Part shown: positions 1 through 17,185 of the stretch, in pieces
Numbering within the stretch: position 1 is the stretch's first letter
Layout of the letters: each line of letters opens with the position of its first letter
The notes under the pieces: generated by a model
The model's database searches: none
What the model was told of the DNA's origin: nothing
What the model saw: the letters and a program-made list of their open reading frames with translations, nothing else
Made by a program: the position numbers and the translations under genes
NCBI GenBank assembly: GCA_000381585.1
Contig: KB906733.1
Coordinates: 1-64,000, forward strand
Direction: 5' to 3'
DNA length: 64,000 nucleotides
Origin: Acidobacteriaceae bacterium KBS 83
Lineage (GTDB): Bacteria; Acidobacteriota; Terriglobia; Terriglobales; Acidobacteriaceae

Positions 1-1041
<1,041 letters not shown>

Positions 1042-1129
1042 GGAAGTACGAACGAGAGAAAGGAAGCGGCCAGCGCGAAGCCTGAATCTGTGGCAAAGCT
1101 GGCCGCAACCTGTGAGGTAAAATAAAAAG

Positions 1130-1279
1130 ATGCGCGAAATTGTTACATTGCAGTGCCCCGAGTGCAAGGAGCGGAACTACTCGACGACGAAGAACAAGAA
1201 GACGACGACCGGCCGTCTCGAGTTCAAGAAGTTCTGCAGCCGCTGCCGCAAGCACACGCCGCACAAGGAAACCAAGTAA
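1130..1279 (+). CDS. rpmG: Ribosomal protein L33
   Basis: A 49-residue 50S subunit protein. The sequence begins [20 protein letters not shown] and ends KHTPHKETK, the normal size and pattern for bacterial L33. It keeps two CxxC pairs (CPEC and CSRC), so it is the zinc-binding form. It lies 88 bases after tuf and 39 bases before tRNA-Trp, as in many genomes. The start ATG follows an A-rich stretch without a strong Shine-Dalgarno sequence, but no other start fits. It is too short to stand out from shadow frames, and identification rests on the motif and position. Confidence 0.96.
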   Translation: MREIVTLQCPECKERNYSTTKNKKTTTGRLEFKKFCSRCRKHTPHKETK

Positions 1280-1318
1280 GTCTGGCCATCCCGGCCGAGG
1301 CGCCCTTTGGCGCATAAC

Positions 1319-1394
1319 AGGGGCGTAAGCTCAACGGTTAAACTGTCGGTCTCCAAAACCGAACTTCTCGGTTCGAATCCGAGCGCCCCTGCCA
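1319..1394 (+). tRNA. trnW: tRNA-Trp (anticodon CCA)
   Basis: The cloverleaf can be folded by eye. The 7-bp acceptor stem AGGGGCG/CGCCCCT is perfect, the anticodon stem TCGGT/ACCGA encloses the loop CTCCAAA with anticodon CCA, and the T arm is CTCGG-TTCGAAT-CCGAG. The discriminator base is G and the 3' CCA is encoded in the DNA. Location between rpmG and secE is the conserved position of tRNA-Trp. Confidence 0.97.
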
Positions 1395-1508
1395 TCTTCT
1401 TCCGGGTTTTTTGGAAGGGCTGGCGACCGTAGAGATCGATGTAGGGATGAAACATCGCAGCCGAAGCGGCTGCGCGCAGTGAAGCAGGCAAAGCAAAGAA
1501 GGATCGTG

Positions 1509-1790
1509 ATGGCGAAGGCGATAGCAGTACCCAGCGAGCGGTCGGAGCCGAAGGGGCCCCAGCAGCCCAGTCAGCTGGTTGGCACCTGGGATCGTTGGAT
1601 GGGTTTCCTCAAGGACGTGCGCAACGAAATGCGCAAGGTCTGGACGCCCACACTAAAAGAGGTGCAGAACACGACGGTCGTGGTAATCGTGACCGTCTTT
1701 GCTTTCGCTGCATATTTTTACGTGGTAGACCAGGTACTCGGGCGTATCGTCCAGTGGCTGTTGCATCTGCTGGGCAGTGGCGGGGTGTAA
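1509..1790 (+). CDS. secE: Preprotein translocase subunit SecE
   Basis: Small clamp subunit of the SecYEG channel in the inner membrane. The 93-residue product has a polar N-terminus, the conserved amphipathic stretch FLKDVRNEMRKVWTPTLKEV, and one C-terminal transmembrane helix (TTVVVIVTVFAFAAYFYVV), the single-span form found outside the Enterobacteria. The ATG at 1509 is preferred over the in-frame ATG at 1479 because GAAGGA lies 5 bases before it. nusG follows 16 bases after the stop, the usual secE-nusG pair. Confidence 0.94.
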   Translation: MAKAIAVPSERSEPKGPQQPSQLVGTWDRWMGFLKDVRNEMRKVWTPTLKEVQNTTVVVIVTVFAFAAYFYVVDQVLGRIVQWLLHLLGSGGV

Positions 1791-1806
1791 GAGGTTGAGG
1801 CAGACG

Positions 1807-2469
1807 ATGACGGACGAGATCAACAACGAAAACAACCCCGGCAGCAATCCGGAGCAGCCGGAAACGCCGGAGACCGCGCAGGCCGCGGGCGATACCGGCG
1901 AAGCACCCGAACAGCTGCCGCCGCCGGTCAACGACCGCTTCAAGTGGTACATCATCCACGCCTACTCGGGCTTTGAGCGCAAGGTGAAGGAGTCGCTCGA
2001 GGGCCGGGTGCAGGCCTTTGGCCTGCAGAACAAGATTGGCCGCGTGATGATCCCCACCGAACCGGTCACCGAGCTTGTCAACGGCAAGAAACGCACCGTC
2101 GAGCGGGTCTTCCTGCCCGGCTATGTGCTGGTCGAGATGGATCTCGACAACGACCTGTGGCACGTGATCAAGAACACTCCGCGGGTCACCGGCTTCCTCG
2201 GCACCGGCGACAAGCCGGTCTCGCTCACCGAGCAGGAGGTCAGCTCGATCCTCTTCCGCACCGATGTCTCGAAGGACAAGCCGCGGATGAAGATCAAGTT
2301 CGAAAAGAACGAATCGGTCCGCATCACCGAGGGCCCGTTTGCCAACTTCAACGGCGTGGTCGACGAGGTCAACGAAGACCGCGAAACGCTGAAAGTCATG
2401 GTGACCATCTTCGGCCGCTCCACGCCGGTCGAGCTCGAGTTCGGCAAGGTAGAGAAATCTGTTGAGTAA
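1807..2469 (+). CDS. nusG: Transcription termination/antitermination protein NusG
   Basis: RNA polymerase-bound factor that couples transcription to translation and to Rho. The 220-residue product has an acidic, Pro/Glu-rich N-terminal extension of about 45 residues. The NGN domain follows (from FKWYIIHAYSGFERKVKESL through VFLPGYVLVEM), then a C-terminal KOW domain (FEKNESVRITEGPFANFNG). The ATG at 1807 is chosen because an in-frame ATG at 1777 would overlap secE and adds unrelated residues. The extension makes it about 40 residues longer than E. coli NusG. rplK follows. Confidence 0.96.
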   Translation: MTDEINNENNPGSNPEQPETPETAQAAGDTGEAPEQLPPPVNDRFKWYIIHAYSGFERKVKESLEGRVQAFGLQNKIGRVMIPTEPVTELVNGKKRTVERVFLPGYVLVEMDLDNDLWHVIKNTPRVTGFLGTGDKPVSLTEQEVSSILFRTDVSKDKPRMKIKFEKNESVRITEGPFANFNGVVDEVNEDRETLKVMVTIFGRSTPVELEFGKVEKSVE

Positions 2470-2522
2470 GTCACCGGCCGACAGGCCGCAAGAGTTTTTG
2501 AGAGAAAGGTAGTAGCGAGCAC

Positions 2523-2960
2523 ATGCCGCCGACAAAGAAAGTACAGACACAGGTCAAGCTGCAGATCGAAGCGGGCAAGGCGACCCCCGCGCCGCCGGTA
2601 GGCCCGGCGCTCGGTCAGGCGCAGGTCAACATCATGGAGTTCTGCAAGCAGTTCAACGCCCGCACGCAGAACAAGGAGATGGCCGGACTCATCATCCCCG
2701 TCGTCATCACCGTCTATGTGGACCGCTCCTTCACCTTCATCACCAAGACGCCGCCCGCCGCCGTGCTGCTCAAGAAGGCTGCTGGCGCCTCCAAGGGTTC
2801 GGGCACCCCGAACAAGACCGAGGCCGGCACGGTGACCGAGAAGCAGGTGCGCGAGATCGCCACTCAGAAGATGCCCGACCTGAACGCCGCCTCCGTCGAT
2901 GCAGCGATCAAGAGCATCAAGGGCACCGCGCGCTCGATGGGGATCAAGGTCACCGCGTAA
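2523..2960 (+). CDS. rplK: Ribosomal protein L11
   Basis: Protein of the GTPase-associated centre of the 50S subunit, binding 23S rRNA together with L10/L12. The product is 145 residues, normal for L11. The N-terminal domain is [20 protein letters not shown], and the C-terminal RNA-binding domain contains the [19 protein letters not shown] region. An AGAAAGG ribosome binding site lies about 15 bases before the ATG. It follows nusG by 53 bases and is separated from rplA by a 167-base spacer rich in hairpins. Confidence 0.97.
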   Translation: MPPTKKVQTQVKLQIEAGKATPAPPVGPALGQAQVNIMEFCKQFNARTQNKEMAGLIIPVVITVYVDRSFTFITKTPPAAVLLKKAAGASKGSGTPNKTEAGTVTEKQVREIATQKMPDLNAASVDAAIKSIKGTARSMGIKVTA

Positions 2961-2966
2961 GAGAAG

Positions 2967-3095
2967 CCGGAATATGACAAAACGTCATATTCCGGGCATA
3001 ATAAGAGACTGCGCCTGAAGTGAAATTCAGGCGTGTCGCATAGACCACGGCCAGACGGTCTGCCCAGGGAGGGCGGGCTCAGTGCTTCGGCGCTG
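2967..3095 (+). promoter_or_regulatory. Three-hairpin leader between rplK and rplA
   Basis: The spacer folds into a series of stems. The first is a perfect 12-bp stem (2967-2978 with 2984-2995, loop AAAAC). The second is a perfect 8-bp stem (3012-3019 with 3026-3033). The third is a 6-bp stem closed by a cUUCGg tetraloop (3080-3085 with 3090-3095). None is followed by a T run, so they are not obvious terminators. L1 represses its own operon by binding mRNA in other bacteria; that this leader is the L1 target is inference. Confidence 0.55.
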
Positions 3096-3127
3096 CTTAG
3101 GATCTGGCGGTGGGAGACGAGGACTAG

Positions 3128-3835
3128 ATGGCAAAGAAGCTCAGCAAGAATGTAGCGAAGGCGCGTGCCCTGGTAGAGCCCCGGCCCTACACCCTGGAAG
3201 ACGCGGTACCGCTGCTCCAGAAAGCAAAATTTGCGAAGTTTGACGAGACCGTCGATCTGACGCTGCGTCTCGGTGTTGATCCCAAGCATGCCGATCAGAT
3301 GGTGCGCGGCACCGTCGTTCTGCCGCACGGCTTGGGCAAGACCAAGAAGGTAGCCGTAATCACCTCCGGCGAGCGCCTGAAAGACGCGGAAGCGGCCGGC
3401 GCGGACATCGTTGGCGGCGAGGAGCTGGTCGAAAAGATCCAGAAGGAAAGCTGGACCGACTTCGACGCCCTGATCGCCACCCCGGACATGATGCGCTCCG
3501 TCGGTCGCCTGGGTAAGGTGCTCGGTCCTCGCGGCCTGATGCCGAACCCGAAGACCGGCACCGTGACCTCGGACGTCAGCGCGGCGATCAAGGAGATCAA
3601 GGCCGGCAAGGTTGAGTTCCGCACCGACAAGACGGCGCTGGTGCACGTTCCGGTGGGTAAGCTGTCCTTCCCGTCGCAGAAGCTGGTCGACAACGCGATG
3701 ACCGTGATCCACAGCGTCATGCGCGCCAAGCCGTCGGCAGCGAAGGGCAAGTACGTGAAGGGCATCACCCTGAGCTCGACCATGGGCCCCGGCATCGCCC
3801 TCGATCACGCGGTCGCGGAAGCGGCAGCCAAGTAA
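3128..3835 (+). CDS. rplA: Ribosomal protein L1
   Basis: L1 forms the mobile stalk of the 50S subunit at the E site and in many bacteria also acts as a translational repressor of the L11-L1 mRNA. The product is 235 residues, the usual length. It carries the signature [18 protein letters not shown] in the middle and [20 protein letters not shown] after it. The ATG at 3128 begins [16 protein letters not shown], the expected N-terminus. rplJ follows after 55 bases. Confidence 0.97.
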   Translation: MAKKLSKNVAKARALVEPRPYTLEDAVPLLQKAKFAKFDETVDLTLRLGVDPKHADQMVRGTVVLPHGLGKTKKVAVITSGERLKDAEAAGADIVGGEELVEKIQKESWTDFDALIATPDMMRSVGRLGKVLGPRGLMPNPKTGTVTSDVSAAIKEIKAGKVEFRTDKTALVHVPVGKLSFPSQKLVDNAMTVIHSVMRAKPSAAKGKYVKGITLSSTMGPGIALDHAVAEAAAK

Positions 3836-3890
3836 AGATATTTCCGCTGGCGGACCCGCCGGCGTGCGCAGCATCTAGAGGCGGATTGTT

Positions 3891-4631
3891 ATGGCATTGA
3901 CGAGAGAGAAAAAGGCAGAGCAGGTGACGAAGCTGGCGGCAGAGCTTGAGGGCTCGACCAGCGCCATCGTCGGCACCTTTGCCAAGCTCACCGTGGCCCA
4001 GGATTACAACCTGCGCAAGGTGGTGCGTGAGGCGGGCGGCAAGTACCGCGTGCTCAAGAACAAGCTGGCGGCCCGTGCCGCGAAGGGCACGCAGGTCGAA
4101 GCGGCGCTCCAGGGGCTCAAGGGTGTCTCCTCCGTCGCCTACACGTCGGGCGATCCCGTGGCGCTGACCAAGGCGATCTCCACCTGGGTGACGGAAAACG
4201 CCGAGTTCACCTTCAAGCTGGGCATCGTGGACGGCAAGGTCATCTCGATCGAGGAGATCAAGCAGCTTGCCACCATGCCGGGTAAGGAGGAGCTCTTCTC
4301 GAAGCTGCTCTTCCTCATCAACGCTCCGGCGCAGCGTCTGGCTACGGTGATTGCAGCCACCGGTCGCGATCTGGCCGTCGTGGTCAACCAGGCAGTCGAG
4401 CAGAACAAGTTCGCCGGCGCAGCAGCCCCGGCGGCGGAAGCCAAGTCGGCTCCAGCGCCCGAAGCGGCAGCGCCCGAAGCACCAGGAACGCCCGCGGCAG
4501 AGGCTTCAGCCATTGCTGAAGGTGCGGCTCCCGATGTAAGCGGGGCTCCTCAGGCGGATCCGGCGCAGCCCGAGACGGGCGAGGCTTCGCAGGCGCAGTC
4601 GGCATCAACCGAGGCTCCGGCCGAGGGATAA
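3891..4631 (+). CDS. rplJ: Ribosomal protein L10 with a long Ala/Pro/Glu-rich tail
   Basis: Base of the ribosomal stalk: it binds 23S rRNA through its N-terminal domain and L7/L12 dimers through its C-terminal helix. Residues 1 to about 174 match a normal L10 (start MALTREKKAEQVTKLAAEL, rRNA-binding YRVLKNKLAARA, helix ending VVNQAVEQNKF). Residues 175-246 are an added tail made almost only of Ala, Pro, Glu, Ser and Gly, with no predicted fold by eye. Typical L10 proteins are about 165-180 residues. The tail is in frame with a clean TAA stop. rplL lies 202 bases downstream. Confidence 0.95.
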   Translation: MALTREKKAEQVTKLAAELEGSTSAIVGTFAKLTVAQDYNLRKVVREAGGKYRVLKNKLAARAAKGTQVEAALQGLKGVSSVAYTSGDPVALTKAISTWVTENAEFTFKLGIVDGKVISIEEIKQLATMPGKEELFSKLLFLINAPAQRLATVIAATGRDLAVVVNQAVEQNKFAGAAAPAAEAKSAPAPEAAAPEAPGTPAAEASAIAEGAAPDVSGAPQADPAQPETGEASQAQSASTEAPAEG

Positions 4632-4833
4632 GGCTGGTCCTTTGGGCCAGTGGGCATAGAGTTTTCCCGGCTTCGGCCGGGGCAAGGGTTTCGAACCGGC
4701 CATCGCGGGGTGCTACGTCTGGGCACAACGGAAACCGCGGCGGCTGGGGCGGCAGGCGGCTCTCGTGGACTGAGAGCGGCACGTGGGCAACATATTTCAA
4801 AGGCCAATTGAGTTTGGCGAGTGGAGAGAAGAG

Positions 4834-5211
4834 ATGGCAGACCTGCAGCAGTTGGAAGATCAGATTGTCGGGCTGAGCCTGCTGGACGCAGCGGCCCTGG
4901 TAAAGAAGCTTGAGGAGCGCCTTGGCGTCTCGGCTGCGGCCGCGGCCCCAGTCATGGTGGCCGGCGGCGCGGGTGCGGCGGCAGCTGCTCCCGTCGAGGA
5001 AAAGACCGAGTTCACCGTCGTTCTGAAGGACGCCGGTGCCAATAAGATCAACACCATCAAGGCGGTACGCGAGGTCACCTCGCTCGGTCTGAAGGAAGCC
5101 AAGGACCTGGTCGATGGCGCTCCTAAGCCCTTGAAGGAGAACATCTCGAAGGAAGAGGCGGAGACCATCAAGAAGAAGTTCGATGGTGTCGCCGGCATCG
5201 AGATCAAGTAA
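4834..5211 (+). CDS. rplL: Ribosomal protein L7/L12
   Basis: Stalk protein that recruits and activates translational GTPases. The 125-residue product has the N-terminal dimerisation domain (start [20 protein letters not shown]), an Ala/Gly hinge, and the C-terminal factor-binding domain with [20 protein letters not shown] and [19 protein letters not shown]. The ATG at 4834, preceded by GTGGAGAG, is preferred over an in-frame ATG at 4783 that would add unrelated residues. It ends the ribosomal part of the cluster; rpoB begins 615 bases later. Confidence 0.97.
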   Translation: MADLQQLEDQIVGLSLLDAAALVKKLEERLGVSAAAAAPVMVAGGAGAAAAAPVEEKTEFTVVLKDAGANKINTIKAVREVTSLGLKEAKDLVDGAPKPLKENISKEEAETIKKKFDGVAGIEIK

Positions 5212-5236
5212 CGTTCGATTCCTGCCCGCTTGCAAC

Positions 5237-5265
5237 TTGCGTGCCATAGCGGAACGCGCTACAAT
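5237..5265 (+). promoter_or_regulatory. Candidate sigma-70-type promoter for rpoBC
   Basis: TTGCGT (5237-5242) and TACAAT (5260-5265) are separated by exactly 17 bases, close to the housekeeping consensus. It lies 26 bases after the rplL stop and about 560 bases before the rpoB start, which would give rpoB a long 5' leader. The -10 box sits inside an inverted repeat described separately. The start site has not been tested. Confidence 0.55.
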
Positions 5266-5284
5266 CTGGATTGTGCGTTCCGCT
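5248..5284. promoter_or_regulatory. Inverted repeat overlapping the rpoB promoter
   Basis: A perfect 10-bp outer arm AGCGGAACGC/GCGTTCCGCT (5248-5257 and 5275-5284) encloses a perfect 6-bp inner arm ACAATC/GATTGT (5261-5266 and 5269-5274), with only GCT unpaired on the left. As RNA it would be a near-continuous 16-bp hairpin. No clean T run follows (TTGCTTTCGCTCGGTTTT). It could be an operator on the -10 box, an attenuator after rplL, or an RNase III site such as the one E. coli has between rplL and rpoB. Confidence 0.6.
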
Positions 5285-5826
5285 TTGCTTTCGCTCGGTT
5301 TTCTAGAACGGGCAGGAGTTGAGCTAGAGGCTTTTCCGGTCCTGGCGACCGGCGCAACTGTATCCTGGCGGCGGGAGTGCAGGTGCGGTACAGCTGTTTC
5401 AGCAGGGCTGCTTACACGCGGGTTGGTTAGGTCGGCGCAACGTAAAGGACATTCTGCTTCTGCCAAGTGCACAAATAGGTTGTGGCGCTCGTGAGACATC
5501 CTGTCTTCACGGGCTTTTGGCGTTCTACCGCAGATGTGCGACCGGTCTTTTTCGCGTGTTTTCGGCCAGGGAGATCCCGCCTGACGCTTAACACCCCCTG
5601 ACGGCTCCCCGCCTGCTTCAGGGAATCCGGCATGCTCCGTCTGACGTCCACGCGTCGCGGAACGTTGCCCCGCGCAGTACCCAAATCGTGCGTTTTCAGG
5701 CCACCGGCAACAGAGGCGACCGGCAGCCCCATCGAGCGCGCACGCCACCCAAATTGAGCGGACCGCTGCCAGGCTCGGCCAGCGATTCGCCGCGCCTCCC
5801 GTAATCGAGCCCTTGAGGAGTGAAGC
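5285..5826 (+). other. Long rpoB leader without a convincing gene
   Basis: A 542-base stretch between the hairpin and rpoB. Open frames are present on both strands, but none has a ribosome binding site together with recognisable protein-like content. A GAGGAG motif ending at 5820 (CCCTTGAGGAGTGAAGC ahead of the ATG) serves as the rpoB ribosome binding site. I see no terminator within it, so it probably acts as an untranslated leader. Confidence 0.4.
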
Positions 5827-10308
<4,482 letters not shown>

Positions 10309-10487
10309 CCGCGAAGCGGGACGCGTCCATCGCGTGTCCCGCCTTCGCAGCGAATGTGAGATTCAGGACCCTGATCGGCAAGGCGCCTCCCGGCGCGGGT
10401 CCCCTGAGTCCAGAAGAGAAGTAAGCAAGTCCGGGAGACGCACGGCACCGCGCATCGCCGATGATGATGCGCTTTATGGAGGACGTC

Positions 10488-14678
<4,191 letters not shown>

Positions 14679-14714
14679 GCATCCTGCTCCCAACAGCTAG
14701 CTGGCATCTCATCA

Positions 14715-14745
14715 GGTGGGGCTTCACGCCCCACCTTTTCTTTTA
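14715..14745 (+). terminator. Intrinsic terminator of the rpoBC operon
   Basis: A perfect 8-bp GC-rich stem GGTGGGGC/GCCCCACC (14715-14722 and 14728-14735) with loop TTCAC is followed at once by TTTTCTTTTA. It sits just downstream of the rpoC stop codon and before an unrelated membrane protein gene. Confidence 0.93.
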
Positions 14746-14951
14746 TGGGCCTTCCATCGGGTAGACTTGGCGCTGGCTCGGGGCGTCTAAACAATTTCCC
14801 CTCGAGATCACAAGTCGCAGCCAGGGCAAGAGATACAGCCGGGTCCGCTTGTGAATGAATGCACTGACACAATGAGGAAATTGCTTGTGAGGATTATGGA
14901 CCGTAAAACCACCGGGGAAATTCTGGCTTCCGCCCGGGAGACGTACTTCGG

Positions 14952-16457
14952 GTGACTTTTTCATCGCGTCTTTTTTCATCATCGCGTTTCTTCAAGCCGG
15001 TAGTCCTCTTTCTTCTATCGCTGGTTATGCTCACTGTGCAGGGCTATCACTTTGGCGTGGATGACGCCGCCATCTACCTTCCTGCCGTCGAGCGCTTCGT
15101 CACTCCCAGCCTTTTTCCCTACGGCGCCGATTTCTTCCTCTCTCACAGCCGCGTGTCTGTCTTCTCATCGGTAGTGGGTAGCATCGTGCGCTCGCTGCAT
15201 GTGCCGCTCGGATGGGCCGTGCTGGGCTTCCATCTCCTCGGCATCTATCTCCTGCTGCTGGCAGGCTACTGGCTTGCCACCCTCTGCTTCACGCGGACAC
15301 GCGCGCAGTGGGCCGCCGTCGTCACGCTCGCTTCCGTGCTGACCATTCCCGTTACGGGGACGGCGCTGCCCATCATGGATCCCTATCTCACGTCGCGTTC
15401 GCTTTCGACGCCTTTGACCCTCTTTGCCCTGGCCGCGATCGTCGCCGCCCGGCCAGTTCCTGCCGCAGTGCTGCTGGGCATCACCGCGCTTCTGCATCCG
15501 CAGATGGCCGCCTACGGTGTGTTCCTCGTGGTCTTGATGTCGCTGCCCCGGTTTACTACCGAGCCGCTGCCTGCTGAAGAAGCTGTCGCCGGCTCAATCG
15601 GCCTCTTCCAGCGCCTGCCTGATGGCTTTCATCTCGGGGCGGTACAGGAGCCGTATCGCGCGACACTCTATTCGCGGAGCTTCTTCTTCGCCTGGGCGTG
15701 GACATGGTACGAGTGGCTGGGCGTCGTGCTCCCGCTCCTGATCCTCTTTACCCTCGCGCGCGTCAGCATCGAGGCACTCACTCCCGCCGCGGTGAGGCTC
15801 TCTCGCGCATTGCTCTTGCTTGGCCTCATCTCCACCGCGGCATTTCTTTTCTTCAGCTCCAGCCCGTACTTCGATGATTTCGTCCGCCTGCAGCCCATGC
15901 GCTCTTTCCAGCTCATTTACATCGTCATGTTCCTGCTCCTTGGCGGACTCATCGGCGAATATCTGCTGCAGGAAAAGATCTGGCGATGGCTGCTCCTGTT
16001 CATCCCCATCAGCGTCGGCATGTACGCAGTCGATCGCAGTTTGTATCCCGCAAGCCATCATCTGGAGCTCCCCGGACGCGCGGCTAGCAATCCGTGGAGG
16101 CAGGCCTTCGACTGGGTGCGTAACAATACGCCCCAGGATGCGGTCTTTGCACTGCCGCCAAAATACCTGCTGATACCCGGCGAGGACCAGCACGGCTTCC
16201 GCGCCGTCGCCGAGCGGAGCATGATCGCCGACTGGGTCAAGGACTCCGGCGTCGCCTCCGTCTTCCCGCAGATGGCGCCCGAATGGGAGCGCGAGCAACA
16301 GATCACGGATGGCTGGGACCACTACACTACGGCGGATTTTCGAAGCCTGGCCACGCGCAGCCCGGTCACCTGGGTGCTGGTCCAGCCAGGACAGGCAGGC
16401 GGACTCGACTGCCCATTCCATAACAGCGCCGTTTCGGTATGCAGGCTGACGCGTTAG
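14952..16457 (+). CDS. Polytopic inner-membrane protein, glycosyltransferase-like (GT-C-type) topology
   Basis: The 501-residue product starts with GTG and has about ten hydrophobic segments, for example VVLFLLSLVMLTVQGYHFGV near the N-terminus and LIYIVMFLLLGGLIGEYLL later. The first periplasmic loop contains GVDDAAIYLPAVERF and LFPYGADFFLSHSR, a pattern seen in uncharacterised multi-pass families resembling lipid-linked-sugar glycosyltransferases. The soluble C-terminal part (about residues 375-501) includes FDWVRNNTPQDAVFALPP, as found after the membrane part of such enzymes. Substrate unknown. It stands alone, after the rpoC terminator. The GTG start is weakly supported (GGGAGA about 12 bases upstream). 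Confidence 0.75.
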   Translation: MTFSSRLFSSSRFFKPVVLFLLSLVMLTVQGYHFGVDDAAIYLPAVERFVTPSLFPYGADFFLSHSRVSVFSSVVGSIVRSLHVPLGWAVLGFHLLGIYLLLLAGYWLATLCFTRTRAQWAAVVTLASVLTIPVTGTALPIMDPYLTSRSLSTPLTLFALAAIVAARPVPAAVLLGITALLHPQMAAYGVFLVVLMSLPRFTTEPLPAEEAVAGSIGLFQRLPDGFHLGAVQEPYRATLYSRSFFFAWAWTWYEWLGVVLPLLILFTLARVSIEALTPAAVRLSRALLLLGLISTAAFLFFSSSPYFDDFVRLQPMRSFQLIYIVMFLLLGGLIGEYLLQEKIWRWLLLFIPISVGMYAVDRSLYPASHHLELPGRAASNPWRQAFDWVRNNTPQDAVFALPPKYLLIPGEDQHGFRAVAERSMIADWVKDSGVASVFPQMAPEWEREQQITDGWDHYTTADFRSLATRSPVTWVLVQPGQAGGLDCPFHNSAVSVCRLTR

Positions 16458-16603
16458 GGCTCATCGGTGAAAACCGCAGACCGGAATCTGCCCCTCATGA
16501 GGGATATTTTGGTGTAATGAAACCAGATTTTTAGCATCATAAAGAGACTCTCCGCCAAGAACAGCGTCTGCAGAGAATCCAATTCAGTGGGAAGAAGGTA
16601 AGC

Positions 16604-17113
16604 ATGCAGCAACGATTTGAATTCGCTCAGGCATTCAAGAGAGCGGCTGTGCTGTGTGTGGCCATGCCTCTCGTCATCCAGACCGCGCTCGCGCAGGGTG
16701 GGGTGCTCTATCCCGATCCATCCCTGGCGAAGTCACAGATCCAGGAAGCCTTGCAACGCGCAAAGGCGCAGCACAAGCGCGTCATCCTCGACTTCGGCGG
16801 CAACTGGTGCGGCGACTGCAAGGTGCTCGATATCTACTTCCACGACCCCGCGAATAAAACGCTGCTCGAAGAGAACTTCGAGCTGGTGGAGGTGAACATC
16901 GGACGCTACGACGTCAACCGGGACATCGCCGCCCGCTACGGCATCCCGCTCGAGCGTGGCGTGCCCGCACTGGTGGTGTTGTCTGCGGACGGCAAGGTAC
17001 TGCTCGCGCAGACACACGGCGAGTTCGAGACCATGCGCAACCTGCAGTCAAGCGACCTGACCAAATTTCTCAACGATTGGAAGCCCACTCGTCACGGCAC
17101 TCAGGGACGATAG
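16604..17113 (+). CDS. Secreted thioredoxin-like protein (WCGDC)
   Basis: A 169-residue protein with an N-terminal signal sequence (hydrophobic AAVLCVAMPLVIQTALAQ) followed by a thioredoxin fold. The redox motif is WCGDC in LDFGGNWCGDCKVLDIYF, and the cis-proline loop is GVPALVVL. It resembles the DUF255/thioredoxin_7 group of periplasmic thiol proteins. It probably reduces or isomerises disulfides outside the cytoplasm; the partner is unknown. AAGAAGG lies just before the ATG. No membrane-bound electron donor such as DsbD is next to it. Confidence 0.85.
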   Translation: MQQRFEFAQAFKRAAVLCVAMPLVIQTALAQGGVLYPDPSLAKSQIQEALQRAKAQHKRVILDFGGNWCGDCKVLDIYFHDPANKTLLEENFELVEVNIGRYDVNRDIAARYGIPLERGVPALVVLSADGKVLLAQTHGEFETMRNLQSSDLTKFLNDWKPTRHGTQGR

Positions 17114-17127
17114 CCGGCAAGAGAGAC

Positions 17128-17172
17128 TTGTCATCCGACCGGAGCGGCGTAGCAGCGCAGTGGAGGGATCTG
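17128..17172. repeat. Dispersed element, copy 1
   Basis: TTGTCATCC-GACCGGAGC...GCAGTGGAGGGATCTG. Related sequences occur at 29669-29731 and 59009-59043. All three lie in intergenic gaps, which is typical of short REP-like elements. Confidence 0.6.
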
Positions 17173-17185
17173 TTTTTGCACTTGG

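Noticed and set aside
1395-1508. Possible terminator after tRNA-Trp (GCAGCCG-AAG-CGGCTGC with a separate T6 run upstream)
   Set aside because: The T run precedes the stem instead of following it, so it does not fit an intrinsic terminator, and secE probably shares the transcript.
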